This document shows positions 1 to 8,387 of a stretch of DNA of 64,000 nucleotides, one piece after another. The DNA lies in assembly GCA_965227445.1 (NCBI GenBank), contig OZ245751.1:5766001-5830000 (forward strand), given 5' to 3'. The translations under genes and the position numbers were made by a program. Origin of the DNA: DT-110 sp030148525. GTDB taxonomy: Bacteria; Bacteroidota; Bacteroidia; Chitinophagales; Saprospiraceae. The notes under the pieces were generated by a model. The model did no database searches, had not been told where the DNA came from, and saw nothing but the letters and a program-made list of their open reading frames with translations. How positions within the stretch are numbered: position 1 is the stretch's first letter; each line of letters opens with the position of its first letter.

Positions 1-82
1 TCTGGTGTGGGGGGCGCAGGAGGGGTAATAAGGTCAGTATGGTACCCATTTCTTGCCGAAGAATCTGTATACTGGAGGTGCT

Positions 83-670
83 ATGGATCAACTTCTCACC
101 GACATTCGTGCCTGTACCCTCTGCATGCCAAATTTACCGGCCGGCCCCAATCCGGTTCTGGCTGCACACCCAAAAAGTAAAATAGCGGTAGTCGGCCAGG
201 CTCCCGGACGCATCGTCCACGAGACTGGCGTTCCCTGGGACGATAAAAGCGGTGAACGATTGCGGGATTGGCTGGGGGTGACCCCCGAACAATTCTACGA
301 TTCGGAATTACTGGCACTGATCCCCATGGGATTTTGCTTTCCCGGCACCGGTAAGTCGGGCGATCTCCCACCGCGCCCAGAATGTGCGCCCGCCTGGCAC
401 CAGCAGTTGTTTGATCAGATGAAGGAATTGGAGCTCATTTTACTCATTGGCTCCTACGCCCAGGGCTACTACCTCAAAAAGGAGAAAAAACGCACCCTCA
501 CCGAAACGGTACGCTCCTTCCGCGAGTATCTGCCCGAATACCTGGTACTGCCCCACCCTTCACCCCGCAACAACATCTGGCTCAAGAAAAACCCCTGGTT
601 TGCTGAGGAACTGCTGCCGGAGTTGCGCCAGCGAGTGGCCATGGTGGTCGATCCGGAGGATCGACCGTAG
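83..670 (+). CDS. Uracil-DNA glycosylase superfamily protein
   Basis: This 195-residue protein looks like a member of the uracil-DNA glycosylase (UDG) superfamily, which removes uracil or related damaged bases from DNA. The N-terminal part has the GQAPGR motif followed by a GVPWDDKSG segment, matching the active-site region of the short UDG-like proteins. A late HPSPRN motif matches the DNA-intercalating His loop of the family. Two N-terminal cysteines (CTLC) resemble the first half of the family 4 iron-sulfur ligands, but I see no clear second pair, so the exact family is uncertain. An in-frame ATG lies at 53. I chose 83 because GGAGG sits four bases upstream of it, which is rare in this window. 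The last codons and the stop lie inside a repeated hairpin (646-666). Confidence 0.75.
   Translation: MDQLLTDIRACTLCMPNLPAGPNPVLAAHPKSKIAVVGQAPGRIVHETGVPWDDKSGERLRDWLGVTPEQFYDSELLALIPMGFCFPGTGKSGDLPPRPECAPAWHQQLFDQMKELELILLIGSYAQGYYLKKEKKRTLTETVRSFREYLPEYLVLPHPSPRNNIWLKKNPWFAEELLPELRQRVAMVVDPEDRP
646..666. repeat. CGATCC hairpin repeat, copy 1
   Basis: A 9-bp-arm hairpin with loop GGA. Its core CGATCCGGAGGATCG recurs at 1128-1150 and 47681-47701, and with a different loop at 63945-63976. The outer stem bases differ between copies but still pair. This copy lies within the last codons of the UDG-like gene. Confidence 0.7.
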
Positions 671-1127
671 ATTTAGCGGAGTTGAGGCGGATCGACCGAA
701 CTCCAAGTGATTTGGGAAGAAGAGAATGGAATAGTGACCAGATCCCTCCGTCTGGTTGCATCGGTATGCCTTATTTCAGGCCCTGCAGCTTATGGCGTCG
801 AGCGTCGAGCGCGGTTGACTGAAGAGACCCTAATGGACCTTTAGGGAAAGTAGGGGCTGACATCAAGCCAGGGGTTAAAATACACCCTCGGTTTGCATAA
901 ATACTGATCGTTTCTAATATGGGAAACTAATGGGCAATGATCGGTGCTCAGTGCTCAATGAAGCCATGATCACGAATACCACATTCAGAGAACTATTCAC
1001 TACTTAACACTCCTTATCCGCTGAATCGAATCCCTTTCCCCAACTCCCCCGTTCTCCCTTTCTTCCGGACTACGGCGGGCGGGGAAGTTCTAGTCAGTGT
1101 TTTGACCTTATTTCTTGTAAAGGAAAC
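671..1127. other. Intergenic stretch without a gene
   Basis: No convincing coding sequence. It lies between the convergent ends of the UDG-like gene and clpP. It holds a short motif, GCTCAGTGCTCAATGA (around 948-963), that is repeated as the stem of the long hairpin at 47061-47114, and otherwise unremarkable sequence. Confidence 0.5.
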
Positions 1128-1180
1128 TGCTCGATCCGGAGGATCGAGCACCAGTCAGCGAGCCCGTACGGGCGATCTTA
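1128..1180 (-). repeat. CGATCC hairpin copy 2 joined to a type D 3'-end repeat fragment
   Basis: The hairpin at 1128-1150 (arms TGCTCGATCC and GGATCGAGCA) is followed by GCCCGTACGGGC (1159-1170) and then directly by the clpP stop codon. In gene sense the order is TAA, GATCGCC, CGTACGGGC, which resembles what follows the stop codons of the genes ending at 47214 and 47806. Confidence 0.6.
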
Positions 1181-1831
1181 CTTAGAAGAACCCAATTGCA
1201 ACTGAATCGACGGCCGCTCCAACCACACCAAGGTATCCGTATCACCCATAATGTTATCGATCAAACCGTATTCTTGGGCTTCCAGGGCATTCATAAACCG
1301 GTCGCGCCGAAAATCCTCCTCGATCTCCTGCCAGGTATGGCCTGTGTTGTTACCCACGATGGTGAAAAGCTGTTTCTCAATGCGTTCCTGCTCGTGATAG
1401 GCAATGCGCACATCCTCCGTATAGCCCTGCGAACCTCCGCCCGCCGGATGCATGTGGATAGTAGCGTGCGGCAGGGCGTAGCGATGGCCCTTTTCACCGG
1501 CCGATAGCAAAACCGTGCCCATACTGGCCGTCACCCCGATGGCCGTAGTGTGGACCGGGGCTTTGATCATACGCATGGTATCGTAAATGGCCAGACCGGC
1601 GTAGACCGCACCGCCGGGGCTATTGATGTATAATTGAATGGGTAATGATTGGCTTTGGCTGTCGAGGTACAGCATTTGTGCCACTACAAGGTTGGCGATC
1701 TGATCGTTGATGCCCGATCCCAGGAAAACGATGCGTTCTTTGAGCAGCAGACTGTAAATGTCGTAGGCCCGTTCGGCCCGGTCACTGGCGTCCACCACCA
1801 TGGGAATGGTACTGTTTTCAATACGGAACAT
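1178..1831 (-). CDS. clpP: ATP-dependent Clp protease proteolytic subunit ClpP
   Basis: Cytoplasmic serine protease subunit that forms a 14-mer barrel and degrades proteins fed by ClpX- or ClpA/C-type unfoldases. The 217-residue protein has the usual family length. The catalytic triad reads as Ser103 (in GVTASMG), His128 (in IHMHPAGG) and Asp177 (in FRRDRFM). The Ser-His-Asp spacing of 25 and 49 residues equals that of the E. coli enzyme. The oxyanion-strand motif NSPGG is at 70-74. It is transcribed alone; no clpX or tig lies next to it, unlike the common tig-clpP-clpX order. The stop codon directly abuts a repeat. The start is ATG at 1829-1831, which gives a normal N-terminus for the family. 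Confidence 0.95.
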   Translation of the reverse strand: MFRIENSTIPMVVDASDRAERAYDIYSLLLKERIVFLGSGINDQIANLVVAQMLYLDSQSQSLPIQLYINSPGGAVYAGLAIYDTMRMIKAPVHTTAIGVTASMGTVLLSAGEKGHRYALPHATIHMHPAGGGSQGYTEDVRIAYHEQERIEKQLFTIVGNNTGHTWQEIEEDFRRDRFMNALEAQEYGLIDNIMGDTDTLVWLERPSIQLQLGSSK

Positions 1832-2003
1832 AAGTGTTGCGTTTTGGCATGGGAAGCCCAGGGCCCGTCGTTGGTGACACGACCAATGTTTATCCCATTG
1901 GGTTGATTAATAGAGTGTTATGTGAAAGTAGTATGTGTTAAACTGGAGGTAGGAACGTAAAGACGCGATGCTTCGCGTCTCCTGATAGACCTGACCGAAA
2001 CAG

Positions 2004-2052
2004 CCTCAACCTGCTCTGCCCGCCGAAACGAAGTGAAGGCGAAAACCTCAAC
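2004..2052 (-). repeat. Single inverted copy of a 43-bp intergenic repeat
   Basis: Reads on the minus strand as TTTCGCCTTCACTTCG then GGCGGGCAGAGCAGGTTGAGG. This is the same unit that occurs three times in tandem, in the other orientation, at 7041-7163. Confidence 0.7.
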
Positions 2053-2058
2053 CTATCC

Positions 2059-2328
2059 CTACCCTCCGAACACTTGTTCGATCCTTCTTTGCAGTTGGCT
2101 TTCCTCCGGACAGTACATCATGTCGTGGTGCACCCGCCGAAGATCCCGCTTTAGTGAGCGCCGGCCGGAAAGCCGGATCAGTTGGTGCAGGCGCCGTTGG
2201 GTTTTTACTTGCTTTCGCAAAAAAGAGTCCTGCCCGAGCCGGTACTCGAAGAACCGCCGCTGGGGTGCGGGGAGCTGATCACGCAGGTAGCGATCAATAC
2301 GTCGGGCGTTACTCCATAGCTTTGGCAT
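2059..2328 (-). CDS. Small anti-sigma-like protein overlapping the sigma factor gene
   Basis: An 89-residue protein whose ATG (2326-2328) lies within the last codons of the upstream sigma factor gene, with a 20-nt overlap in another frame. The N-terminal half (IDRYLRDQL...RRFFEYRLGQDSFL) follows the pattern of the short N-terminal helix pair in many Bacteroidota anti-sigma proteins, which begin with an 'I..YL.G.L....R..FE..L..D..L' consensus. There is no transmembrane segment and no HxxxCxxC zinc motif, so it would be cytoplasmic. The rest is Arg-rich. Translational coupling to the sigma factor, and the usual sigma/anti-sigma pairing, support a regulatory partner role. This is inference, because the protein has no clear family match that I know. 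Confidence 0.6.
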   Translation of the reverse strand: MPKLWSNARRIDRYLRDQLPAPQRRFFEYRLGQDSFLRKQVKTQRRLHQLIRLSGRRSLKRDLRRVHHDMMYCPEESQLQRRIEQVFGG

Positions 2329-2860
2329 GCTCTTCGGTTTTTTGGTGGGCGTATGCCCGCACTTTCTCCAGGCATTTGTATTTCTGAACGGTGGCGGAAC
2401 GTACCGAGGAGTACCCAAACTGCCGGGTGATTTCCCCCAGGCTCCATTCGTGGTAGTAAAAGGCCTGCAGGATTTCCAGGCACTTTTGTCCGGCGCGTTC
2501 CAGGAGACGGACCAGACGGCGGTCACTCTTTGGCGGTGCGTAGAAATCGGCCGGAATGGCGAACTGGTCATCGTTGGCATCATCACCAGTCAAGGGTAGC
2601 TCAGAACCCTGCTTACGGAGCCACAGCCGCCGGGACACCTCACACAAATACGCCCGGGGATGATCCAGCCGGAAGGAGGCATCCCGCCGGCTTTTTTCGT
2701 ACAGCACGATCAGTGCATCCTGGAAGATGTCCCGTGCATCCTCCCGCCGGGCGCCCAGACCCTTCAGTTTTTTGGCGACAGCCGGATAACTGGAACGATA
2801 CAGCTCCCGAAAGACCTGCTCCCGATTTTCCTGCAAACGATGGTAAATAGATGTTGTCAT
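2309..2860 (-). CDS. RNA polymerase sigma-70 family (ECF-like) sigma factor
   Basis: A 183-residue sigma factor that should direct RNA polymerase to a special promoter set. Region 2 is visible near residues 20-85 (GLGARREDARDIFQDALIVLYEK and the following helix ending in RRLWLRK). Region 4 is near 120-170 (CLEILQAFYYHEWSLGEITRQFG, then a recognition helix with SVRSATVQKYKCLEK). It lacks an N-terminal region 1, as ECF factors do. It starts at 2858-2860 in a region divergent from the lipoprotein gene at 2968. The downstream small gene starts inside its 3' end, which fits a co-translated sigma/anti-sigma pair. The target stress signal is not evident from the sequence. Confidence 0.88.
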   Translation of the reverse strand: MTTSIYHRLQENREQVFRELYRSSYPAVAKKLKGLGARREDARDIFQDALIVLYEKSRRDASFRLDHPRAYLCEVSRRLWLRKQGSELPLTGDDANDDQFAIPADFYAPPKSDRRLVRLLERAGQKCLEILQAFYYHEWSLGEITRQFGYSSVRSATVQKYKCLEKVRAYAHQKTEEHAKAME

Positions 2861-2967
2861 TTCGAGTGTTTCTACTATAAAGTGCCAAAAAATAGGATAA
2901 GTATCACCCAGGGGGCTAAGCTTTTTTTGATTCTTCTATCTTTAAATAACCTAGTACTGCGAAGATT

Positions 2968-3558
2968 ATGCGAAATCTGCTTTTTCTGTTCTTGTTACTA
3001 AGTGGCTGTACCGGAGTCCCTGCGCCAAGCGAAAATATCCGGGAAGATATCTCTGCCCTTCAGGAACCCGACGCCCAAACCGCATTCCTGGAAGCTATTT
3101 ACGATCGCGACCAACTAGTGCGCACTCAAGAGAAAGAAGCTCTGCAGCAGTACGGTTACGACAGTCCAGAACGCCAACGGGCCATCGAAACCCTGATGCA
3201 AACCGATCAGGAAAACCTGGCCAAAGTGGAAGCTTTTCTGGAAATTCACGGTCATCCCCGCAAGGACGTCCATTCGGATAAAGCGGTCAGTACGCCATGG
3301 TTGGTTATCCACCATGCACCGCAGAGTACGGGTGCCCGTCGCCGGAATTTTCCTTGTCTGTACCGGGCCTATCGTCAGGGCGACCTGGATGACATAACGT
3401 TCTTCCTCAACCGAATGTACGATATGGAGTTTGGGGAGCGTATTACCTGGGAAGGTTCCTACAGTGTGGAAGAAGAACTCGATACCCTGTTACGAGCACT
3501 AAAACTGGAAGAAATCGTGAAAAGGATAGATCAGGAGCTAGATAACTCAACGGAATGA
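2968..3558 (+). CDS. Lipoprotein, possibly DUF6624-like
   Basis: A 196-residue protein with a lipoprotein signal peptide: a hydrophobic stretch FLFLLLSGC with the acylated cysteine at about residue 14. It should be anchored to a membrane on the periplasmic side. The mature part is rich in charged residues and contains TPWLVIHHAP at about 109-118, followed by YRAYRQGDLDDITFFLNRMY. The WLVIxHA-like segment and overall layout recall the DUF6624 family, whose function is unknown; this match is from memory and only moderate. It diverges from the sigma factor gene. Confidence 0.6.
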   Translation: MRNLLFLFLLLSGCTGVPAPSENIREDISALQEPDAQTAFLEAIYDRDQLVRTQEKEALQQYGYDSPERQRAIETLMQTDQENLAKVEAFLEIHGHPRKDVHSDKAVSTPWLVIHHAPQSTGARRRNFPCLYRAYRQGDLDDITFFLNRMYDMEFGERITWEGSYSVEEELDTLLRALKLEEIVKRIDQELDNSTE

Positions 3559-3606
3559 CGCGAGATGCGTTTCCAATCCGTACTATAACCCAAACCCGAA
3601 TGACCT

Positions 3607-3960
3607 ATGAAGACCTGGATTTCTTCTCTGATTATCGGCTGCCTTTCCCTACCCATACTGGCGCAAAAGGCCCCCGCTATTGCTTCTGACATTGAAAAGC
3701 AAACCCTCACCTTCGTTGAACGCGACTCTGCCCTGGAACTCGATTTTTACCAAAAGGAGGGCGATACCAAAACGCGCCCCTGCCTCCTTTTTCTGTTTGG
3801 TGGGGGGGTTGTGGAAGGCGCCGGGCACGAGATTGCCGGATCCCCCATTTACGACCATCAACCCGAGATCTGGCAGTTCATTAAAACGGCCGTTTTAGGC
3901 GACCAGCGCTATCAGATGGAAACATCGCTAGAAGTGCTGGAGGTGGCTGAAAATGACTGA
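3607..3960 (+). pseudogene. Remnant of an alpha/beta-hydrolase (esterase) with an internal deletion
   Basis: The open frame encodes 117 residues, far short of the roughly 280-300 usual for secreted esterases. It has a signal peptide (cleavage after LPILAQ) and the conserved N-terminal strand LDFYQKEGDTKTRPCLLFLF, then GGG, the oxyanion-hole glycines. The next residues are EGAGHEIAGS, which resemble the catalytic-His loop that normally lies about 180 residues further on. The nucleophile elbow (GxSxG) and the catalytic Asp are missing. The simplest reading is an in-frame internal deletion that joined the two ends. The frame's 3' end overlaps an in-frame upstream extension of the next gene, but not the start preferred for that gene. 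Catalytic activity is very unlikely. Confidence 0.6.
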
Positions 3961-4111
3961 GGAGCTCAGTTCAAAACGATCAGTCAACCCCCTAGTTCGT
4001 AGTTTTTCCTTCTTAAATTTCGTCCTTTTTAGGATAATAGTCTTTTTTCTAGCTTCTTTTCAGTCTGTCATCTCTGATCGTTCTGTTTTCCGTATCTACA
4101 CAAAAAGACTT

Positions 4112-5209
4112 ATGCGCCTTTTCCCGCTTTTTATTTTGTTGATCTGCGCACTTACGTCGCGCGGACAATCGGTTGATACAACGAATATCGACCGCGAGCC
4201 CCTCCTGCAAAAGAGCAGTCTCATTGTCCTGCCCATTCTGTTTTATACGCCCGAAACTCGGCTGGGCGGGGGAGGAGCCATGCTGTACAATTTTCGGTTT
4301 CGGGGTGAATCGGAGGCGAGTCGCCCCTCACAGATCCAGGTGGGCCTGGCGTACACCCAGGAGAACCAGATCCTGGCTTATTTGCCATTCCAGATTTTCG
4401 CCGATGAGGAGCGCTGGTGGATTCAGGGCGAATTGGGTTTTTATCGCTACATCTATCGGTTTTACGGTATCGGCAACGAGGTGCCGGCCAGCAATGAAGA
4501 AATTTACCAGGCGACTTATCCGCGGGTTCGCCTTGACGTGATGCGCGAGCTCAAACCCGACTGGTACCTGGGGCTTCGTTACTGGTATGATAACTACCGC
4601 ATCGATATGCGCGATCCGGAGGGATTGCTCACCCAGCAGCCCATTACCGGGGCAGGTGGTAATGTGGTCTCTGCCCTGGGGTTGGTGAGCATTTACGATA
4701 CCCGCGACAACCTATTCTTTCCCCGGGCGGGCACCTTTGCTCAGTTTTCGTACCTGAGTAATCAGCCGGCTTTCGGCAGTGATTTGAGCTTTAATCGCTA
4801 CGCACTGGATATTAGTCAGTATCTGCCTTTCGGCAAAAATGTCCTGGCCCTGAATGCTTACACTGATCTGTCGTTCGGGAATCCTCCCTTTCAGCAACTG
4901 GCTTTGATTGGTGGCTCCAAAAAAATGCGGGGTTTCTTCGAAGGCCGCTACCGAGACCAAAAACTGTGGATGTTGCAGGCGGAGTATCGTTTTCCGGTCT
5001 GGAATTGGTTGGGGGCCACTGTCTTCGGAGGCATCGGCAATGTATCGCCTACGGTCGATGAGTTGTTTGCCCAGCGGGTCCACCAAACGCTGGGGGCTGG
5101 CTTGCGAATTCGCCTCAGCCAGGAAGATCCAATCAATCTGCGCGTCGATGTCGGCTTCAACGAAGCGGGGGAATGGTTTCCGTATCTGACGGTGGGGGAA
5201 GCATTTTAG
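4112..5209 (+). CDS. Outer-membrane beta-barrel protein, BamA/surface-antigen type
   Basis: A 365-residue protein that looks like the C-terminal beta-barrel of the Omp85/bacterial surface antigen family (PF01103 type) without POTRA domains. The open frame extends upstream to 3953, but the chosen ATG at 4112 starts a proper signal peptide (MRLFPLFILLICALTSRGQ). The barrel shows many alternating aromatic strands. It also has the family landmarks SIYDTRDNLFFPRAGTF, the IGGSKKMRGFFEGRYRD loop (family 'RGY' region), AEYRFPVW, and a C-terminal strand ending near WFPYLTVGEAF. Such proteins sit in the outer membrane; substrates and partners are unknown here. Confidence 0.8.
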   Translation: MRLFPLFILLICALTSRGQSVDTTNIDREPLLQKSSLIVLPILFYTPETRLGGGGAMLYNFRFRGESEASRPSQIQVGLAYTQENQILAYLPFQIFADEERWWIQGELGFYRYIYRFYGIGNEVPASNEEIYQATYPRVRLDVMRELKPDWYLGLRYWYDNYRIDMRDPEGLLTQQPITGAGGNVVSALGLVSIYDTRDNLFFPRAGTFAQFSYLSNQPAFGSDLSFNRYALDISQYLPFGKNVLALNAYTDLSFGNPPFQQLALIGGSKKMRGFFEGRYRDQKLWMLQAEYRFPVWNWLGATVFGGIGNVSPTVDELFAQRVHQTLGAGLRIRLSQEDPINLRVDVGFNEAGEWFPYLTVGEAF

Positions 5210-5527
5210 CGCATTAGCATTAATGACCTGGAGGCTGGAACCTCAGGCCCGGCAGGAGGGTTGTTTCCTAAAAGCCTTGAGTGATGCCCTTATATCTGTG
5301 CACTGTCCATCTATTGCCTGAACTCGACCGATTGCTACTGGAGCTACTCGATAACCTTTCGGCGGCCGACTGGAACCGGTATATTTTCCAAGAGCCGCAG
5401 GCCGGAAGATTTTAAGGACCAGATAGTCTTAAAAGGTGATATCGATTTGGCACAGTCCGCGGTGGGAATGGTTTCATTTATGGCTTGAAATGATTTATTC
5501 ATCGATTGACTTTTGCCGAAAGGCGGA
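5210..5527. other. Intergenic stretch without a gene
   Basis: No supported gene or hairpin. The motif TTTTGCCGAAAGGC near 5511-5524 recurs upstream of the tricorn-like peptidase gene (near 43749). The promoter of mtaB follows directly. Confidence 0.4.
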
Positions 5528-5561
5528 TTGTTGCCAATGGCAACCAAAACCCCTACCTTTG
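5528..5561 (+). promoter_or_regulatory. Bacteroidota-type promoter upstream of mtaB
   Basis: TTG at 5531-5533, a 20-nt spacer, then TACCTTTG at 5554-5561. This is an exact match to the TTG-N19/20-TAnnTTTG promoter of the phylum. The predicted start is about 7 nt downstream, giving a leader of roughly 130 nt before mtaB. Confidence 0.7.
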
Positions 5562-5696
5562 CGTTCCCTGAAAATGAGGCAGATATATCATTGGACGCAA
5601 TGCTTTAGCGTCTCCAGAGGGATCTGCCTGGCGTCTCCCGGGAACATGGAAATTCCACCTTGGGCATTGGTTGACATAAAAAGGTGAACTACAAAC

Positions 5697-7040
5697 ATGG
5701 CTACACCACGTTCAGTTGCATTTTATACACTTGGTTGCAAGCTCAACTATTCGGAGTCGAGCTCTATTGCTCGTCTGTTCGAAGATGCGGGCTACCTGGA
5801 GGTATCTTTTCAGGATGGTGCCGATATCTACGTGATCAACACCTGCTCGGTAACGGATTTTGCCGATCGCAAGTGCCGAAAGGTGGTGCGCCAGGCTTTA
5901 AAGCATCGACCAAATGCCTTCGTGGTTGTGATCGGTTGCTACGCCCAGTTGAAGCCGCAGGAGATTGCCGATATCCCAGGCGTGGACTTGGTTCTCGGCG
6001 CCGCCGAGAAATTCCGGCTGCTCGAATACATTGACGATCTCAGCAAAGCACCGGGCAAAGGCATGGTACGCGCCGGTGAAGTGCGGGAAGCAAATGAATT
6101 TGTCAACGCCTTTTCCTTTGGGGATCGCACTCGTTCCTTCCTGAAAGTCCAGGACGGCTGCAACTACAAATGCACCTTTTGTACCATTCCTCTCGCCCGC
6201 GGTGCCAGCCGCAGTGATACCGTAGAGAATGTGGTGGAGAATGCCCGCCGTATCGCCGATATGGGAGTACAGGAGATCGTGCTTACCGGGGTAAATATTG
6301 GCGACTTCGGCAACGGGACCGAAGTGATCGAAGGCGTACGTCCCAAAAAGGAAGCGCTCTTCATCGACCTGATCCGCGAACTGGATAAGGTTGAAAACGT
6401 ATCGCGTTTCCGTATTTCCTCCATCGAGCCCAATCTCTGTACCGATGAGATCATTGAGTTCGTAGCTGCATCCGAACGCTTTGTGCCCCACCTGCACATG
6501 CCCCTCCAATCGGGCAACAACAAACAGCTGCGGGAAATGCGTCGGCGATACAACCGCGAACTCTACGCCAGCCGGGTCGCCCGAATCCGGGAGGTGATGC
6601 CGCACGCCTGTATCGGCGTCGATGTGATCGTCGGGTTTCCCGGCGAGACGGAAGGTGATTTCCTCGAAACCTACCGCTTCATCAACGAACTGGATGTATC
6701 CTACCTGCACGTGTTCACCTATTCGGAGCGGCCCAATACACCGGCCTATGAGCGTGCCGACCACGTGGATATGGGCGAGCGCAAGCGTCGCAATAAAATG
6801 CTCAACATCCTGAGTGATAAAAAGCGCCGCCACTTCTACGAACAATTCCTGGGCGAAACCCGGGAGGTGCTATTCGAAGAGCATAAAACCAAGGGCCTGA
6901 TGTCGGGCTATACCGATAATTACATCCGCATTGAGGCGCCATACGATCCGGCCCTGATCAATACACGCGGGCAGGTGGAGTTGCAACAGATCAACGATTC
7001 CGGTCACGTGGGAGCAGAGTTGGTGGAGGTGATGGTGTAG
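5697..7040 (+). CDS. mtaB: tRNA (t6A37) methylthiotransferase MtaB
   Basis: Radical SAM enzyme that adds a methylthio group to N6-threonylcarbamoyladenosine at position 37 of tRNAs reading ANN codons. The 447-residue protein has the three-part layout of the family. The N-terminal UPF0004 domain carries the auxiliary-cluster cysteines C14 (TLGCK), C50 (NTCSV) and C81 (GCYAQ). The radical SAM core has CNYKCTFC (C155, C159, C162). A C-terminal TRAM-like segment ends in VGAELVEV. The opening 'TLGCKLN' and the length favour MtaB over MiaB or RimO. It has its own promoter and appears monocistronic. Confidence 0.88.
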   Translation: MATPRSVAFYTLGCKLNYSESSSIARLFEDAGYLEVSFQDGADIYVINTCSVTDFADRKCRKVVRQALKHRPNAFVVVIGCYAQLKPQEIADIPGVDLVLGAAEKFRLLEYIDDLSKAPGKGMVRAGEVREANEFVNAFSFGDRTRSFLKVQDGCNYKCTFCTIPLARGASRSDTVENVVENARRIADMGVQEIVLTGVNIGDFGNGTEVIEGVRPKKEALFIDLIRELDKVENVSRFRISSIEPNLCTDEIIEFVAASERFVPHLHMPLQSGNNKQLREMRRRYNRELYASRVARIREVMPHACIGVDVIVGFPGETEGDFLETYRFINELDVSYLHVFTYSERPNTPAYERADHVDMGERKRRNKMLNILSDKKRRHFYEQFLGETREVLFEEHKTKGLMSGYTDNYIRIEAPYDPALINTRGQVELQQINDSGHVGAELVEVMV

Positions 7041-7163
7041 ATTCCCGCCTTCACCGTGTTTCGGCGGGCGGAGCAGTTTGAGTATTCCGCCTTCACTGCG
7101 TTCTGGCGGGCGGAGCAGGTTGAGGGTTTCGCCATCACTTCGTTCTGGCAGATTGAGACTGAG
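7041..7163 (+). repeat. Three degenerate tandem copies of a 43-bp unit
   Basis: Units start at about 7041, 7084 and 7127. Each reads roughly ATTCCGCCTTCAC, then GTTCTGGCGGGCGGAGCAG, then GTTGAGG. The unit holds a short CCGCC/GGCGG hairpin. The third copy is the most decayed. A single inverted copy lies at 2004-2052. Confidence 0.75.
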
Positions 7164-7264
7164 ATGCAGGATCAGGGTTTCCCCCCAATATTAAAGGTAT
7201 TTACGATGTTAGCTTTATTACAATCAGTCGCTATCGCTGGTGTCCGACCTCCGATTTCCAATGG

Positions 7265-7852
7265 CTATTTACTCTGAAACAGCAGATGTAGATCTACTTC
7301 GAAACCTTCAAGTACAGCACTCTGTAGAGTGCCAGCCGCCGCTTTAGGAGCTTGCCCGACGAATATGCCGGCAGCATTACGTACGTAGGGCAATACCGCT
7401 TCGTGTTCGGGATCCACGATCCAGTATTCTTGAACGCCTGCTTCTTCGTAGATGTGAAATTTATCATCCATTTCCCGCTTGGTATTTCCGGGCGAGAGGA
7501 TTTCAATCACCAAATCTGGTGCTCCGGAGCATCCCCTGTCGTCCAACATCGATTCATTGCAGACCACACAGAGATCTGGTTGTACGACCGTATAGGCCTG
7601 TTCTGCTTTTGGAACAGGCAGGCGAACGTCGAAGGGGGCTGCGAAAACAGAGCAGGATCGCTGCCTCAAATATCCCTTAATTTGAAAATGTAATTCTCCC
7701 GAAATAGCCTGGTGTTTTCGACCCGGTGCCGGACTCATTTTAGCGATCCGACCACGCAACAGCTCTACTCGTTCCTGAAACTGCCAGGTAAGATAGTCGG
7801 CATAGGTGTACCTTTTGCTAAGGTCGAGCTGAGACAGATCGGTGATGGGCAT
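7265..7852 (-). CDS. Uma2 family (DUF820) PD-(D/E)XK endonuclease-like protein
   Basis: A 195-residue protein of the Uma2/DUF820 family, a restriction-endonuclease fold whose role is mostly unknown and which is common in cyanobacteria and some Bacteroidota. Visible motifs are YTYADYLTWQ and ELLRGRI at the N-terminus, the core VVQPDLCVVC (catalytic Asp after P), then GAPDLVIEILSPGN (second acidic strand, with E and S), and EYWIVDPEHEAV. The open frame continues upstream to 7957. The ATG at 7850-7852 gives the usual family start (MPITDLS) and avoids overlap with the upstream gene. Confidence 0.8.
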   Translation of the reverse strand: MPITDLSQLDLSKRYTYADYLTWQFQERVELLRGRIAKMSPAPGRKHQAISGELHFQIKGYLRQRSCSVFAAPFDVRLPVPKAEQAYTVVQPDLCVVCNESMLDDRGCSGAPDLVIEILSPGNTKREMDDKFHIYEEAGVQEYWIVDPEHEAVLPYVRNAAGIFVGQAPKAAAGTLQSAVLEGFEVDLHLLFQSK

Positions 7853-7953
7853 CTTTTTCTTGGTAAAATAACGGAAAGGAAGGAAAAGAGCAATGGGATA
7901 AATTAGGCCTTTAGGCGACTCGTGTACCCCACATCTTCCAGCGAAAACCGGCG

Positions 7954-8364
7954 TCACCCTCGCTGCTGCAAGATTTGCATCAGTTCCAAGGTGTCTTCCT
8001 CTTCCACACCAGCGATCAGGCCCTTATTTTTCAATAGCACATAAGCTTCGATCAGTTGGTCAGAAGAAAAAAGAGCGCTTTTCATCTCTTTTATTTGCCC
8101 GAGTGTGAGCTCCTCGGTTTGCTGCTCGGCAAGGCCCAACAAATACCATTGAGCTTCGGATAATCGTGGTTCATCCTGCTGCTCTTCCTGCTCTTGTCGG
8201 CTGGCGTAGATCATCCAGACCATGGCCACCGGAAAGGTAATTATGCCTACCAACAGTGTTTCATTTGCTCCTCCGTAACTCATAATCTTGAGCCAGGCAC
8301 CCAGTATCGTTAAGAGGGTGCTGAAGCCAAGCAGAAATAGGGGTCCTCGTATTTTCTGGGACAT
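7954..8364 (-). CDS. Small two-helix membrane protein of unknown function
   Basis: A 136-residue protein with two predicted membrane helices at about 8-28 and 36-54 and a charged cytoplasmic tail rich in Glu and Gln (residues 57-70). The helix pair (LTILGAWLKIMSYGGANETLL) has a faint likeness to the N-terminal hairpin of the gliding-motor protein GldL, but the rest does not match, so I give no function. It lies upstream of the Uma2 gene on the same strand and downstream of the MITE-like element. Confidence 0.6.
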   Translation of the reverse strand: MSQKIRGPLFLLGFSTLLTILGAWLKIMSYGGANETLLVGIITFPVAMVWMIYASRQEQEEQQDEPRLSEAQWYLLGLAEQQTEELTLGQIKEMKSALFSSDQLIEAYVLLKNKGLIAGVEEEDTLELMQILQQRG

Positions 8365-8387
8365 AGAATGAGCATTTGTTTTACTTA

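Noticed and set aside
3953..4111. N-terminal extension of the outer-membrane barrel protein
   Set aside because: The in-frame extension would bury the clear signal peptide that begins at 4112, and it overlaps the upstream remnant gene.
7954..8364. GldL gliding-motor protein
   Set aside because: Only the first helix pair has a weak likeness. The tail is different and no gldKMN genes are next to it.
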